Source: an uncultured Achromobacter sp. (lineage in GTDB: Bacteria; Pseudomonadota; Gammaproteobacteria; Burkholderiales; Burkholderiaceae_B). Taken from it: a DNA stretch of 12,783 nucleotides. The stretch lies in NCBI GenBank assembly GCA_913775005.1, contig CAJYKY010000090.1, forward strand, positions 1 to 12,783, read 5' to 3'. The notes beneath the pieces were generated by a model. That model made no database searches. It saw only the letters and a program-made list of their open reading frames with translations, and was not told the DNA's origin. Shown one piece after another: positions 12,150-12,783 of this stretch. How positions within the stretch are numbered: the first letter of the stretch is position 1; each line of letters begins with the position of its first letter. Position numbers and translations under genes: made by a program.

Positions 12150-12783
12150 ATGAAACACTTGGCACGAACCCAACACGCACTGCGTTACATCCTCGCCGCA
12201 GGCTTCTTGCTGTCGGGGACCGCCCAAGCGGCCACTACGGCTGAACTCAAGATCACCGGCCGAATCACTCCCCCTTCATGCGATCTGACGCTGGACGGAA
12301 ACGGCGTGCTGAATTTCGGCGACCGCTCCTTCAACTCGCTCAACGCTGATGGCACCAAGCTCGTTGAAAAGGCGATTGGCATTCAAGTCACCTGCGACGG
12401 TGCAACGCGCGTCGGGCTGCACGTGGTAGACAACCGCGCCGGCCACAAGTTGTTGAAATCTGCCCTGAACGCCAACGCCTGGGCCTCAGCCAGCAATCTC
12501 ATCACCGATGACTACATCTACGGCTTGGGCACAGTCACCAGCCTGAACGACACCCAGGTCCCCGTCGGCGGCTACATGTTCGGCTTCAAGGATGCCGACG
12601 TCATGGTCAACAGCGCCAAAGGCTATGTGATCTACAGCAACGACAAGCGCACCTGGAAGTCCGAAGTACCGCAACGCAACTACATGAGTTCGAACCTCAC
12701 GTACTCCTTCGTGCTGGGCTCCCCGGGCGGCACCAACGCCACGCCTACCGCGCTGACGTCGATGAATGGTTCGCTGACCGTCA
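12150..12783 (+). CDS. Fimbrial subunit (DUF1120-type pilin), 3' end outside window
   Basis: The gene runs off the window: 211 complete codons are present with no stop. The product has a Sec signal peptide (MKHLARTQHALRYILAAGF, cleavage after TAQA at about residue 27). A DUF1120-type subunit domain follows: ELKITGRITPPSCDLTL with C44, then NFGDRSFNSL and GIQVTCDG with C82, the usual disulfide pair. Further on, glycine- and aromatic-rich strands follow (YIYGLGTV, GGYMFGFKD, YVIYSNDKRTW). The ATG at 12150 is fixed by the signal peptide, with a weak GGA six bases upstream. It is not in the chaperone-usher operon but has its own promoter with the same regulator box. It is likely the major structural pilin, because separate strong control is common for that subunit; this is inferred. 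The complete protein would be needed to tell pilin from adhesin. Confidence 0.85.
   Translation, partial: MKHLARTQHALRYILAAGFLLSGTAQAATTAELKITGRITPPSCDLTLDGNGVLNFGDRSFNSLNADGTKLVEKAIGIQVTCDGATRVGLHVVDNRAGHKLLKSALNANAWASASNLITDDYIYGLGTVTSLNDTQVPVGGYMFGFKDADVMVNSAKGYVIYSNDKRTWKSEVPQRNYMSSNLTYSFVLGSPGGTNATPTALTSMNGSLTV

Noticed and set aside
1..12783. CRISPR arrays, insertion sequences, tRNA genes, attachment sites, defence genes
   Set aside because: No regularly spaced repeats, transposase frames, terminal inverted repeats or tRNA-like cloverleaf sequence were found by reading both strands.

Overview
The window is GC-rich, densely coded and chromosomal. Gene content and protein style point to a betaproteobacterium of the Alcaligenaceae, most likely Achromobacter or a close Bordetella relative. 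The pointers are a Bug-type periplasmic binding protein, an isolated nadC beside a NadQ-type regulator, and a DUF1120-type chaperone/usher fimbria. The assignment is an inference from protein families, not from a database search. No tRNA, rRNA, CRISPR array, insertion sequence or phage gene was seen. No stretch longer than about 300 bases lacks a gene.

Left part (2-3619), housekeeping: the 3' end of a membrane-bound lytic transglycosylase D gene (mltD) closed by a strong terminator; fabI (enoyl-ACP reductase); an OsmC-family protein on the minus strand; and a YebE/DUF533-type membrane protein on the plus strand. Hairpins sit in the convergent gaps fabI/osmC and DUF533/bug.

Middle part (3688-6598), minus strand, NAD metabolism: a NadQ-type regulator (Nudix-like ligand domain plus winged helix), then nadC (quinolinate phosphoribosyltransferase), then a Bug-family solute-binding lipoprotein seven bases downstream. 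The nadC promoter (TTGACA-17-TAGCAT on the minus strand) is occupied by a perfect TTATGCT-N7-AGCATAA inverted repeat, the layout expected of a repressor operator. The simplest reading is a locus for salvage of quinolinate or another pyridine, with NadQ sensing NAD status, NadC feeding the ring into NAD and the Bug protein possibly capturing the precursor. A small proline-rich ORF (6796-7026) of unknown function follows on the plus strand.

Right part (7150-12783), a chaperone/usher fimbrial locus: chaperone, usher and a minor subunit or adhesin with a possible Tat-type signal form one plus-strand operon. A convergent orphan response regulator of the RcsB/FixJ type follows, then a divergently transcribed DUF1120-type pilin cut by the window end. 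The best novel signal here is a matched pair of promoters, one before the chaperone and one before the pilin. Both carry TAGGC-N4-GCCTATAT, then exactly 20 bases, then TASAST (S = C or G) as the -10. The box has the 5-4-5 geometry of RcsB boxes and is centred near -42.5, and the adjacent regulator has an RcsB-like recognition helix. This suggests a self-contained regulon in which the regulator switches on assembly machinery and pilin together.
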